Source of the DNA: Eretmocerus hayati
Taxonomy: Eukaryota > Arthropoda > Insecta > Hymenoptera > Aphelinidae
NCBI GenBank assembly: GCA_029851415.1
Contig: CM056743.1
Span: 14,190,727 to 14,254,726, forward strand
Direction of reading: 5' to 3'
Length of the DNA stretch: 64,000 nucleotides
The notes under the pieces are model-generated. The model worked only from the letters and a program-made list of their open reading frames with translations. It made no database searches and had not been told where the DNA came from. The translations under genes were made by a program, and so were the position numbers. Every line of letters begins with the position of its first letter. Positions within the stretch are counted from its first letter, which is position 1. Below, in pieces: positions 12,239 to 23,274 of this stretch.

Positions 12239-12816
12239 CATTCCAGCTTTTGATTAAAAAATAGCCAACCCACTCCAATTAAGACTAAAATATGGACATC
12301 TGAACTGTCCAATTTTTAGAGTGAAATGTAACACTTTAATCGGTAATTTTTGGCCATTTCTTGCTTTTGGCTAGTTTTTGGCCAATAAGTGGTCAACAGT
12401 TATAGATTGGTCAAAAATGTATAATCTAGCGTCTGGAACTAATTTGTGGCCAGTTTTTAGTGAAAAATTATGGATTGATCAAAAAGCAGAGAATACTATT
12501 AATTAGCTATAAAATAGCTAAAACATGATACTAAATTAGCCATAAAATTGACAATTATTCGCGTGTTTGTAATTTTAGTTTCTTGTTTACGTCGTTTCTA
12601 TGTGGTGAGTAAAAACGGGAAAGAAGAGAATTCAAAAAGTATTGAAAATGATATCTTTAATCCAAATGAGTCATTGCATAATACAACGAAGAATCATTCA
12701 TTGCTTAGAAAGTACCTTGACTAGTCTTTCTTAGGAAGTATGTAACAGCCAACATTTTACAAATGTATCATAACTTACATAATGGCACTTGAATGAATCT
12801 TTACGAAAGGATAATA

Positions 12817-15127
12817 CTAGAAGTCTTGTTCAACATTATCGTCGTCAATGTCCGACGTGAGGTTCAAATACTGATCATTAGCCAACAGGCTTTCAAATTC
12901 TGAAGAATCGTCGTCATCTTCTTCAGAATCAGTAATCACTGTTTTCGAGGACGAAGAACTTTTTTCTTCTGAAAACGTTTCTCTCTGGTCTCTATTTGTC
13001 TTGATTCGCTTTGAGGCAGGTTCGCCATCGCTATTATGAGTTAGTAGAGACTGACGATGGATCGTTTGAGGCTGCAACGGAGTTCTTGCATCGTATTGTT
13101 GTGGTAGTTGTGGTGAAATATTATTTTGGAATTTTTGTTGAGGAGAAGTGGCAGAATCTATATCTTGCTCATGAGGCACTGTGATCAAAAGAATCTCCGG
13201 TGAACTTTTCTGCTGCACAGAAGAATTTGCTTGCGCATTCATCTGAGATTGACTTGGCTGACAGATTTGACTCGTGGGTACCTCTACTGGCCACCCCTTA
13301 TAATTACTAAGATGAACACCAGTTGCTTTTCGAACTTCTTTCGGTCCGAGAGTTAGATTCTTCACAGCATAATCGCGTGCGATAATTGCTAAAAATTATA
13401 CAGTAAAGAGTTTTCAAATGAGTCGATTGTCATTCAATCAAATGAGATATCAATTGAATATCCTCACCATTCATGCACTGATAGAATCTCGTAGTTTTCA
13501 TAACTCTTTTTCCTTTGACTGCTTTGGAAGCGACATACTTGCCGGCCACCTCTTTGCTAATGAACATTTTAAGCATATTAACAACGGACTTCGAAACACA
13601 GGATAAATTATCCAGTCCTGTTTGGAGTAAACCCATCTAATAAAGAAAGTATAAGACAGTCGATTAGTGTAATACCATTCCAATTCAAAATTAGACGCCA
13701 AATGAAATTGCATACCACGTGTTCTTGTAGAGTAGACTTCGGGTCAATCAGCTCAGCATCAAAACGATCAAAATCATCTAATGTTTGCAGAGGAAATACA
13801 TAATTGTATTTTTCTCCCAACTGACTCATTGTCCCAATGAATTCTACTCCTTGAACTCCAGGAGCATTGTTCATGATGAATGCCTTCAAACTCTCAAAGT
13901 TGTCACCGAGAGACTTGAGTCGTTTACTGTGCTCTTGTGACTCGTTCCACAAAGATGCCAATAGTTCTACATGGAGGTTACCAATAGAAAAAATAACAAA
14001 TTTATACTACATCATCACAAATGATCCTATAGTTTGAGATGTGCAATATTTACCTTCAGTTCGAGTTGCTTTCATAGATTTTTTAGAGCTTTTTGTAGAA
14101 GAATCAATCATTTCTGCAATGAAAAAAAACTCAAGGGACTAATCACAATCATTCAAAGGTAGCAAAACAGTTATGGTGGCACATTTACCTTTTCGCTTAT
14201 TACTGGCTTGAATTGCACTTAATTGGTTTGAAATTGTGGCTGACGTGCTAGATGAACTGGTTGTTGGGAACTGTGCTAGTAGTGTACCAGTTTGATTAAC
14301 AAAACTGGCAGTCGATTGAAATGTTTGATGGATGTTCTGATCCAAAACAGTCATGCCGTTGACTGTGGAAGAGAGATACAACATGTAGCAGACACCAACT
14401 AGAGTTACAGCTGACAAGATGTTTCTTTGAGCTTACCGGTATGGCAATTTTGGTGAGTGGCGGTAGCTCTGTTTGGAATATTGACAAGAGACTGTTGATG
14501 TATTTGGATCATTGCATTAGACTGAGCTCTCAAATTTGCTCTTCGGATCTCTTCAATGGCTTCATCTTCTGCTTCATCAGGGTTGTTGTCGGAGAGCGAC
14601 CATGCATGTTCTTCACTTCTTATAATATTGAGCTTAGCAAGAGCTTCATCTAAGGTTTCTGAATGCAGGAAATCAATTAAAATGTGATGATAAGTGATGC
14701 AATATTACAACTTACCAGCTCTCGCTCTCACTTTAACAGGAAATAGCTCCCACTCTTTTGGTGCCTCTCGCTTTTCTTCAAGACACTTGTTGTATTCTTC
14801 TGAAGATGCTTGTGTGTAAGGTGGAGGTGGGAATAGCACAAATACTTGTTTTACTTGCTTAGCTTTGCCACTTTTGGGATTTCCAGCATCGCTGTCATGG
14901 TCATCATCCTGTTTATCATTACTGTCTGTGCCCTCACCACTTTGCCCTTTACCTTGACTTTTCTTGCCCTTATTTCCTTTCCCTTTACCCTTGCCTTTGG
15001 GAATCTTGAACCACGAGACATAAGAAATGTCCACCTGTTTTTTCTCTAAACTTGGCCTCCCACGCTTTTTGAATTCAATGAGCACATATGGATGTTGCAC
15101 TGCTACGAATCTATTTATTTGGCTCAT
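12817..15127 (-). CDS. DUF4806-type accessory protein of the transposon, seven exons
   Basis: Joining GT-AG exons at 15127-14716, 14658-14437, 14362-14189, 14113-14054, 13966-13716, 13636-13468 and 13388-12817 gives one frame of 619 codons. Introns are 57-87 bp. A second in-frame ATG at 15175 would add 16 residues. The first exon has the pattern of DUF4806 proteins: VLIEF, then ISYVSWF, a Lys/Gly and acidic insert, FPPPPY, and KEWELFPVKV. Exons 5-6 carry the DUF4806-like part (VFPLQTLDDFDRFDAEL to VMKTTRFYQCMNG). The last exon is Gln/Ser-rich with a basic patch (SKRIKTNRDQRE) and an acidic tail, suggesting nuclear location. The function of DUF4806 is not established. Lying inside the transposon TIRs beside the transposase, it may act in DNA binding or assembly, as second proteins do in plant CACTA elements. 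That is inference. No disruption seen. Confidence 0.8.
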
Positions 15128-15177
15128 TTTTCGCAGACTTTTTCTATTCAGAAAGAGAATGTATGTTGGAGACAAAC

Positions 15178-16026
15178 AATCAGAAATAAGAAAAACATAA
15201 CCTCTAACCTCAAAAACTCACCAAGCATGCACCATACGAAAAATGCTACGATTTTCGTGAATATTTGAGACGTTTTGACTCACAGAACTACTTTTTAGAG
15301 AAAGACCGCCGATTTTTTATGATAATCCAATACGATTACTGTAGTTTTGAGCTGCACTGGAATAAAACTGGAGCTCGGGCCGAGACACCACGAGGCAGCA
15401 AAAGGGCGCGTGAAAAAGACGTTGGGCTGATGATTGCTCCGAACTGTCGTTTCCTTGAAAGCCTGCTCAAGCCTGCTCATCATCATATGACTCTCAAAAG
15501 TGGCTAACAATTTTCCAATTTCAAATGACAACAGACACACGCGTCGCGCCAAAAGCCAAACTAATTTTTGTCCAAAATTTCGCCACTTATTGGACAAGGG
15601 CGTCAACGATGAAAATGCTCCATAACCTAGCCTCGCGCGTGGAAGATCAACGACGGTTCATGAAAACTCGGCTTGAGAGTCATTTCCCAGCAGAGGCTAG
15701 CAGACTGATTTTCGCCGATGTTTTTCTCAGTCGATCTCCATTGATCTCCATCAAACTCCATCTTACTGCTTTTTTATTGATACTGCCAAAACTGGTCGCC
15801 AATTATACCCATTTTATGGCTAATTTTTGGCTAGAAGTAACTCTTAGGATGCACAACCAGATTTATAATCTTGAACCCAAATTGGTTTTTAACATTTTTT
15901 GGAAATAACTTAAGTGCAAAAATGCTTTAAGGCCAGTAAATGATTATGAAATTCACTGCAGCTGTTCACTGGTAGGAAAATGAATCAACTTGTATTATAC
16001 TTTACAAAAATCTGGCCAAAAATCTG
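15178..16026. other. intergenic region inside the CACTA-like element
   Basis: This lies between the 3' end of the transposase and the 5' end of the DUF4806 gene, so it should hold the transposase terminator and the DUF4806 promoter. It carries more subterminal-type motifs (TTTTGGCTAG at about 15824-15834, TCTGGCCAAAAA at about 16011) and a TIR-like CACTGGTAGGAAAATGAATC near 15970. Short frames at 15265-15908 on both strands are not recognised. Confidence 0.5.
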
Positions 16027-18276
16027 TCAGTGTAGCAAAGGTAAGATAAAAGTTCTCAGTGGACCATCCGTCGAGTAGTTGATGGATATTCTTACAAGTT
16101 TGGCGACAATTCTATCAAAACTAATGATTCTTGTCTGTCTTGAGATGGGCTGTGGGTCAATCTCATATATATTCAACAAAGAAGAGTCACATGGCTGAGT
16201 GTAGAGAGATTTCTTAATCCTGTGATCCATCACGTTAGCATGTAGAGTATTGTCTATCTTAAAAATTTGTATGATCTTAACCACAGTTCCATCTGCTAAC
16301 AATGCAGTGTTGTCAGGGTGAGTCGTGGAAAAATAGTGTTGTTTGTACAACAAACTCTTAATTATATTAGTTTTTGTAACTTTCAACACTTTTGTCTCTT
16401 CTGGCATTTGAGCAGTCAAATCCAAGACAGAGCGCTCTTCATAAAGTCTACGGCTGTACTGTGCCAGAGTATTATGAGGTGACTTTAGGAAGTGCTTCGC
16501 TTTCATCAAATCTGATTCAAATGGGAAAGCTGCAAGATCATTTACATTGCATCCTGAATTGATCACATCATCCACTACATGATGCAAGGAATGAACATTG
16601 AGTGAGACGAATTTAAGACCATATAACCTTTTGGATATCTCCACAAATTGACTAAGGTACTGTTGAGCCAACCTTGAGTGATTCAATGCCTCGTTGCTAG
16701 ATAGCATTCTACAAGCAACATGAAAAAGTAGAAAATGATCATAACAGGCATCACTCAAGATTTTTTTCAAGACTATCGGTGCACAGTAGAGCACAAAAAA
16801 CCTGTGATCTGTTGCTTTGTAATCTGGATAGTGATTAGTAGAGCGCATTTTTCTTTTAAATTCATAAGGTATATCTTTTTTTAGCATTTTTGTCCTGCGG
16901 TCCAACTCATTACGCTGACCAACACTCAACCTCACTGCAGGCTCACCATCTTTCCAATATTGGAAGAGTCTCAAACTGATACCCAAGTACAGCAAATGCA
17001 TAACATCAAGCACAAATGTGAGAATCATATCAATTGAGGGATCAAGCGCAATCAGTGGAGATACATCCAAATGATGATTGACATCCGTAAAGTACCTAAA
17101 ATCTGCATCTGTTCTGGCGTTTCCTATATTGATGTACACAATATTATTATCTATTTTAACTGCAACAGTATCACATCTACCACATCCGTTGAGGCTGGAA
17201 TGACCACTTGTGCGTTTCAGAAGATCTTTGGCAGGTGTGTCACAGATGAATCTTCTTATTCTGACATTGAAGAGTTTACCTTTGATCACTACTCCTGTTC
17301 TGGATAGGAGATTCATTTCTTCCACAAATTCATGGAGATATTTGTTTATATTTTTTGGTTTTTTGTTCCCATAAAAAGCAAAAACAGGGAAAGGTTTGTA
17401 GGCCTGGGGCATTTTCCTAAAATATACCCTACACGAGCATGGCCACAACTGTTTGGAACTTGACTTTTTAATTTTGACACCATCGATGTTGAAATCCAAG
17501 TCAAGAATATTGTCATCATGGAGTTGAGGGTTGACGCATGCTTCTAAACCCTGCTTCACACCAAAGTACACATATTCTCCTGGCAAATTATCAGCATCAA
17601 CCATTTCCTCTATAACATATTCTGCATCATTTGTATTCAAGAAAGTTTTAGAGCAAGCAGGTAACTCAGGTAACAATCGCTCTCTCAGTATACCTAACAA
17701 ACTATCCACATGACACTTTGGGGTCTTAGTTTCCACAGCCCAAACTCTCAATTTTGATATTTCCTCCACTTCACCTGGTTGTGGATCCACTCTGTTCTCA
17801 TTATTCTGAGCTGGTGGGTTGCAATAATTGCTCCTATCTGCCTCCAACTCTTCGTTATTACTTTCAGTGGTTTCATTCACAATTTCATCTACAACATTGG
17901 GGCTCGACCCACCTCTTACATTCTCTGAATGTGAATCACTACTTTGATCCTCATCACTTGAAGAGATCTCTTGAGAAATAGATGTGTCAGTCACAGAATC
18001 CACAAGGGAAAGATCATGAGACACTGATGGATTTGATGGACCAGCAGGATCTTGTTCACTAATATTGGCATTGCTACCATTATCGTCATCACCATTATCA
18101 TCACTCGGAACACTTGAACTTGAATCTTGTGAAAACTTTTCTGGTTCACTTTCACTCAAAGCATCTGTATTTGATTCATTAGAACTTTCTGAAAAAGTTT
18201 GTGAGCCATCCAGTCTGATGTACTTCAATACTTTTTGTTTACATCTGTGCTTCCGTACTCGATCACGACTATTCAT
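16027..18276 (-). CDS. CACTA/EnSpm-like DDE transposase, 749 residues
   Basis: A single uninterrupted frame beginning at ATG 18276. Residues 1-170 are low-complexity, Ser/Asp/Glu/Asn-rich after a basic start. Residues 240-620 match the core of tnp2-like transposases of the CMC (CACTA-Mirage-Chapaev) group. I see NIDG (D265) before SSSKQLWP, FYGNKKPKN at 301-309, ICDTPAK at 344-350, a Cys/His knuckle GHSSLNGCGRC at 358-368, FVLDVMHLLYLG (D424), and FPFESDLMKAKHFLK (E587). D265, D424 and E587 are the likely catalytic triad. The protein would cut and join the element ends in the nucleus. It is oriented opposite to dac and is the upstream of two co-oriented genes. No stop or frameshift is present; whether it is active is unknown. 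A domesticated gene is the alternative, but surviving TIRs argue against it. Confidence 0.85.
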   Translation of the reverse strand: MNSRDRVRKHRCKQKVLKYIRLDGSQTFSESSNESNTDALSESEPEKFSQDSSSSVPSDDNGDDDNGSNANISEQDPAGPSNPSVSHDLSLVDSVTDTSISQEISSSDEDQSSDSHSENVRGGSSPNVVDEIVNETTESNNEELEADRSNYCNPPAQNNENRVDPQPGEVEEISKLRVWAVETKTPKCHVDSLLGILRERLLPELPACSKTFLNTNDAEYVIEEMVDADNLPGEYVYFGVKQGLEACVNPQLHDDNILDLDFNIDGVKIKKSSSKQLWPCSCRVYFRKMPQAYKPFPVFAFYGNKKPKNINKYLHEFVEEMNLLSRTGVVIKGKLFNVRIRRFICDTPAKDLLKRTSGHSSLNGCGRCDTVAVKIDNNIVYINIGNARTDADFRYFTDVNHHLDVSPLIALDPSIDMILTFVLDVMHLLYLGISLRLFQYWKDGEPAVRLSVGQRNELDRRTKMLKKDIPYEFKRKMRSTNHYPDYKATDHRFFVLYCAPIVLKKILSDACYDHFLLFHVACRMLSSNEALNHSRLAQQYLSQFVEISKRLYGLKFVSLNVHSLHHVVDDVINSGCNVNDLAAFPFESDLMKAKHFLKSPHNTLAQYSRRLYEERSVLDLTAQMPEETKVLKVTKTNIIKSLLYKQHYFSTTHPDNTALLADGTVVKIIQIFKIDNTLHANVMDHRIKKSLYTQPCDSSLLNIYEIDPQPISRQTRIISFDRIVAKLVRISINYSTDGPLRTFILPLLH

Positions 18277-18664
18277 TGTGGCTAACCATAACTCATCATT
18301 GATAAAATCAAGAAAAACTGCACCGAAAAGTTAAAAAACAAATCAAGTCTGAACACAACACAATGTAGGTTATATTCAAAGTCTGTTAAAAAATTATTCA
18401 GGCTAAAAATTGTGTATAAAATGGGAACCTGGTTCATGCAAACTTTTATCCAAAATTTATCATAAAATATCAATTTTTTCAACATCTCAATCGACTCTTA
18501 TATTCCAAATTCCCAAGACAAATACTGTCCAATTTATAGCTAACTCTATTAGGTCCAAACATTTATTATAATTAAAGTAGCCAAATTTTGGCCAATTCCT
18601 AGCTTTCAAAATTATTCCAACTTTTTTAGCCACTTTTTAGCTTGCACTCCAGTACTTTTGGACA

Positions 18665-18678
18665 AATTTCTACCAGGG
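18665..18678 (-). repeat. right terminal inverted repeat of the CACTA-like element
   Basis: Inverse of the left end. Inward of it (18540-18660) are TAGCCA, TTTGGCCAAT and TTTTTAGCCAC subterminal motifs. The 400 bp between this end and the transposase start should contain the transposase promoter, but no clear TATA box was fixed. Confidence 0.85.
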
Positions 18679-19836
18679 TGAGGTTGTTTCTTTCATTTCT
18701 TTTTGCCAATGAGTGTAAGGAGAACAGATATTCTTTTTTTCATTCGCATAAATACTAATTGTGCTACTAGTCAGTTTCAGTCGACCGAGGATCTGATATT
18801 GCTTGTTCGATGGACTTGGAAGTGGTTATTCTCAATCGCATATGACATTCATGTAAAATAGAATGTTGGATATTGATCGTGGAATCCATGCATTTTTTGT
18901 AATTATGATGTAGATATCCTTGTTTCGAAAGAGAGTTTGTATTTGAGTTGTAATGGAAGGGTTTGATACTCATCGTTAGCTCGTGATAAGAAATACATTT
19001 CCCCAATAGAATGATTCTGATAACCTCTCAACGATACGTCATTGATTACATTCTGAAATAGCAGCTAAGGTACAACATCACAAAGCTTTCAAATGAACGA
19101 GAGAGAGCCTTTTATTCAATACTCATCTGCATGATCCCTCTTTTTCTCAGAAATTTATCGGATTATCTGTATAGATTCAGCAAGAAGCTGCATGAGTGAA
19201 ATCGAACAAAATCATACAAAAAGAATGGATCAAACCCATTTAATCCTCATACGTAGGAAATAAGATGAACAAATAAGGAGAATGAGGAGGAAGAAAGATG
19301 GAAAAAGGAATGGAAGACCATCGAAGATGAAATTTGAGAGGATGCAAATCTGAAGTGCAGTGCACAAACCACACATAAGTTTTGGCTATACACTCATTCA
19401 AGTCTGCGCATGAGTGGCTCGTGGCTAGTCTATAATCCCATTTCCATTGGACCCGTTAATGGTTAATGGGAGGCAAAGTGGCCAGCAGCGGTCGAAACAA
19501 GGCCTAAGTCCGTCTTAATTCCCGATAGAGTAGCAAACCTTTGCCTATGTACAAGTATATACTGCAGTCTCCTCGTAGTCGCCCGTCTACAAGAACTGCC
19601 GTCTGCTAATCCGCAAAGCATAACTATTGACGCACTGTATTCCATGATGTAGCCCCTTCCAAATCTTCTCTAACCCTATCTTGTATATCTTTCATCTCGA
19701 TTCATTCCACTTGGTTAGTCTTCGAGATACTTTAAAATTTTGCATATACTGGGATCGCACATTGTTATTGATGATTTTTGGTAGAAAATTATCCCAATGA
19801 ACCGAATAAAATTTAATGTTCCGCAGTCTGTTTCTA
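18679..19836. other. non-coding stretch
   Basis: No gene or bounded repeat recognised. Short frames at 18767-19006 and 19463-19645 are unremarkable. Confidence 0.4.
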
Positions 19837-20989
19837 AGGTAACTGTGCCTAATTTTCGTTCATCCCCTAATTTGCCCCCAAGTTCTCAAATGTACGCAAC
19901 CGCAAACGTTGTCGCTCATTTTTTTTTCACCTTTTTTGTATCAAGATATGAGAGAATAAACGTTTTGGACCGATCCCAAATGACTCGCACATTTACCAGA
20001 ACAAAGGAACTGATTTCGGGAACAAAGGTACCTACGGCTTCTTCTTGCTATGTCACCAAAAGTTACGCCAAAAAAAGTTGGCGCCTCCAGTCGTAACGTA
20101 CCTCAACTCATTTTCTTTGTTTTTGTCTTAACTTCAAGATCTCTCTTGCAAAATTGTAAAATTCAATTCCCAACTAATAGTACGCGCATATTACTTGAAA
20201 AAAGTGCAGTGTTCCTAATTTGCCCCCATAGTCTTTTCTCGAAGTCGTTCTTCACTCTATTAAGACGGTCACCGTGCACGCTGAACTTTGTTCACAGAAC
20301 TCTCAAAATCTTTTCCATTATGGGCTAAACGACGAGTTATCCAGGCTTTATAATAATCTAACTTGGCCTGGATAACTCTTCGTTTGGCCCAAATCGGACT
20401 AGATTTTGAGGTTTTTGTGAACGAAAATGTGCCAATTTGTAGGTTAGAAAGTACCCGCGGGCAAGTTATTCTCGTTTATTAGTGATAGTCTTGTGATTCG
20501 TGACAAATAATGAGTTGTACACCACAATTCAGATGATAATACGTTAATGGACAAATCGTCTCCAACTTCGTTTCGAGAAAATTTTTTGATTTACATCCAA
20601 ATAAGATATAATTTCCGGGTTGCACGGTGACCGCATCGCCTCAAGATATATCGATTTGACTCAATAAGTTCGAAAGGGTGAAAAAAGCTACACAAAATTA
20701 GCTTAAGTACGTCTCATTTGGAGGTCTGGGAGCCGAAATATCCCGATTATACGAGAAACCCTGTATAAATTCATGGAGGCCTCTTCTCCACGTGGGTGCA
20801 AATTACGAACACACTGTCAAAAACTCGCAGAGAATTTTTCTTTTTTTGATCTAGATAATTCGGCTTCAACTCGTTGAAATTGTTCGTTCTTCAGCTTATT
20901 TCAAAGGTCTTGAAACAATCTTTATTTCGAAATGAGTTAGAATTGCGAGCAGAACAAAAGTAGTAGGGGCAAATTAGGCAGACTTACCT
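19837..20989. mobile_element. TA-flanked TIR element F (A-related), 1,153 bp with a nested insertion
   Basis: The left end AGGTAACTGTGCCTAATTT and inverted right end AGGTAAGTCTGCCTAATTTG are flanked by TA (19835-19836, 20990-20991). The right terminus continues into GCCCCT and aligns with that of element A1 (AGGTAAGTGTACCCAACTTG). A second core (CTAATTTGCCCCC) lies at about 19867. The MITE at 20264-20640 is inserted in it; without that the element is about 770 bp. Non-autonomous. Confidence 0.6.
20264..20640. mobile_element. TTAA-type palindromic MITE, copy J1, nested in element F
   Basis: TIR-like GGTCACCGTGCA at the left is inverted as TGCACGGTGACC at the right. TTAA abuts the left end (20260-20263) and TCAA the right (20641-20644). 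Inside is a hairpin with GGGCTAAACGACGAGTTATCC opposed to GGATAACTCTTCGTTTGGCCC. The same layout is present at 60702-61082. Confidence 0.55.
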
Positions 20990-22232
20990 TAATTAAAAAT
21001 TTTCTTGAAGGAAAATCAATGATCTTTATGGCATACCAAACAGTTGAAGAATTTGTAGATTCAATATTGTTTATCAATGAATTTAAACAGTGATAATCAA
21101 AAATTGAAATTCAAGATGTCAGTCCATGTGGAAATTTTTTTCTGTCAGGAATTTTTGATCTCCTGTGAGAAAATCTCTCATCTTTGAAATATTGAACAGT
21201 AGTATAGGAAAATGTATACTCGTTCGTTCCGTATTCTTAAGTGTGTATTGGCTTCGCTAGAAACGCAAAGTTATATAGTAGATTCGATCCGAGTTTGAGA
21301 ATCATAGCCTCGAGGGCATGACAAACTTGCCAGTAGACTTAATCGGTGCCCCAAACTCAACTATAATATGCAAGGGTGGAAACAATAATAATAAGCTCAC
21401 CCTAAAACCGCCAACTCCTTCCTAGACAAATAGAGTAGCAGCCAATGCTGGATTAACTAAGATTATGCACCGAGATTTCCAAGATTTACATCGCTGTATA
21501 GTATACTTTGATCTGATCAATGTTTATTCGCCTCCCGATTTCCAAGAATTTTTGTAACACAGGGTTATTCCATAGTTTTCACGATCAATGTCAAGGTTTC
21601 TCTTGTGAGTGACCTTAACTATTTGGAATTTTGAGCAAGTTGAAGATAAGATTATAGGGATTAATTTAGAGTGCAGCCAATGGAAAAGGATTTTGAGTTC
21701 TGATATGAATCACTGTGATTTTTTCGTGAAGTGTTATGTAATTAAAACTGATGATCTGATTTTCGAAATTTCGAAAGCGGAAGGAAAGACATTTACAGAC
21801 TTTTCAATTCTGAAGAATGAATAATCGATCGTATTCTATCACGAAAAATATTGGTTATCATATCAAAATCTTACCCAGTTACTGAAAAATTATAACACAG
21901 GGATACGTCAGTGGTTGTTATTTACGCAGAGCAATGGATAGAACGACTGATATTACACATTTGCCTTCTATAGAATTAGTTCTTGTGCATCGAAAATAAC
22001 CAAGAATACACTCAAAAACAGTTTCAGCTGATAAAATATTCTTGAAATAAACCAATCAGGTTCATGAGCAATTCATCTTGTTAGAATTAATCAAATTTCG
22101 AAATTCAAGATTCTTCAATCAGTATAGATTGTTCCTGAGTGTATGTACCTGACTCTTGGCGGTCATAGTTACATAAACTAATTCTAGCTTGCTGAGAATC
22201 TCCATTTCATTTTTCACCTTGAGAAATTCATA
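20990..22232. other. non-coding stretch
   Basis: No gene or bounded repeat recognised. A 71-codon frame at 21609-21824 has no known resemblance. Confidence 0.4.
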
Positions 22233-23274
22233 CCGTGAACCGGGGTAGCTTTGGAACAAAAATCGCATTTTTTTTCCTTAAACCTCGCGAAACTTGTACG
22301 TCTTATATCAGAAGTGCATCGTATCTGGGGTCAATCGAAAGCTTACAGTCTCAGCTTTCGATTGCGGTGTTTGTAAGGTCTATTTGGACATCTCTGGTTG
22401 GAACAATGAGCGCTGAAAGTGGCGTTCCAAAGTCAGACACGGACTGGGGTAACTTTGGAACAGAAATTGTTATCATTATTTATTCGCTAATTGATTCATA
22501 AACTAGGTCATGCAATCGATTTTCACCATAAGTTTAGAAATTTGAGTGTCTTAGCTTTCCATTGACCTATGGCAAAAGTCCATTCGGTTGAATTTAACTT
22601 CCATGATCGAGTATAGACGCCTTCAGCATACCACACTGCCAGCGTCGCAGCTAACTCTCGAGGAGGAAAATACCTTCACAGTCGGACTCTGACAAAAACT
22701 GCCATCTTGGCTTCCTTCGGTCGAAATGAGACGTTCTTAGGCTCGTTTCGAAGCCCTCATCAACGACTACTCAGGTAAGTAGGATTTGATGATGATGTAG
22801 GAAGTGGAAGATAGTTTAGAGTCCATGAAGAAGTGTTCCAAAGTTACCCCAGTTCCTGAAAAAAATACGTACTTGTCGGTTTTTACTGTACAAGATACAA
22901 ACTTCGTGAAAATACTCCAATGTAAAAATGGATTCGTCCAGGTATGTGTACAGACAAGGAAAATCTAGCTCAGCTACCTTTGATTCGACTTACTGAAGTC
23001 GGAACCACAGCACTTTTTCCGAGAGACTGTTTGTTGGATTGAAAACGTACTTTTGAAGAAGTCAGCTCAAAAACGGATTAAAAGCTATTGGAGGCCTTCG
23101 CGCCGGGCAATAGTACATTACGCGTCGAGTGCTGGAAACATTGTTTATGCGTGCCTTAAGTAGGAGAAATCGGTATTAAAGTCTTAGGATCGTCTGCCTA
23201 GCCAAGTATGCGTGATAACCACTGTTTCATGGGTTATTTTACACCCCGTGTTCCAAAGTTACCCCGGTTGACGG
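22233..23274. mobile_element. TA-flanked TIR element B, 1,042 bp
   Basis: The left end CCGTGAACCGGGGTAGCTTT and inverted right end CCGTCAACCGGGGTAACTTT both continue into GGAAC, and TA flanks each side (22231-22232, 23275-23276). The core GGGGTAACTTTGGAAC recurs inside as an inverted pair near 22446 and 22835-22850. Related in ends and layout to element D at 35183. No transposase is present. Confidence 0.65.

Larger units (their letters stand above)
12225..18678 (-). mobile_element. 6.45-kb CACTA/EnSpm-like transposon with two genes
   Basis: Both ends carry the perfect 14-bp inverted repeat CCCTGGTAGAAATT (12225-12238 and 18665-18678). A possible 2-bp TSD TG flanks it (12223-12224 and 18679-18680). 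Near both ends lie repeated TTTGGCTA, TTTTGGCCA and TAGCCA-type motifs, the subterminal repeats usual for this group. Inside are two minus-strand genes: a DDE transposase of the CMC kind and a seven-exon DUF4806-type gene. Neither shows a stop or frameshift, so the copy may be young or selected. Superfamily assignment rests on the transposase and is probable; the 2-bp TSD alone is weak. Confidence 0.85.
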
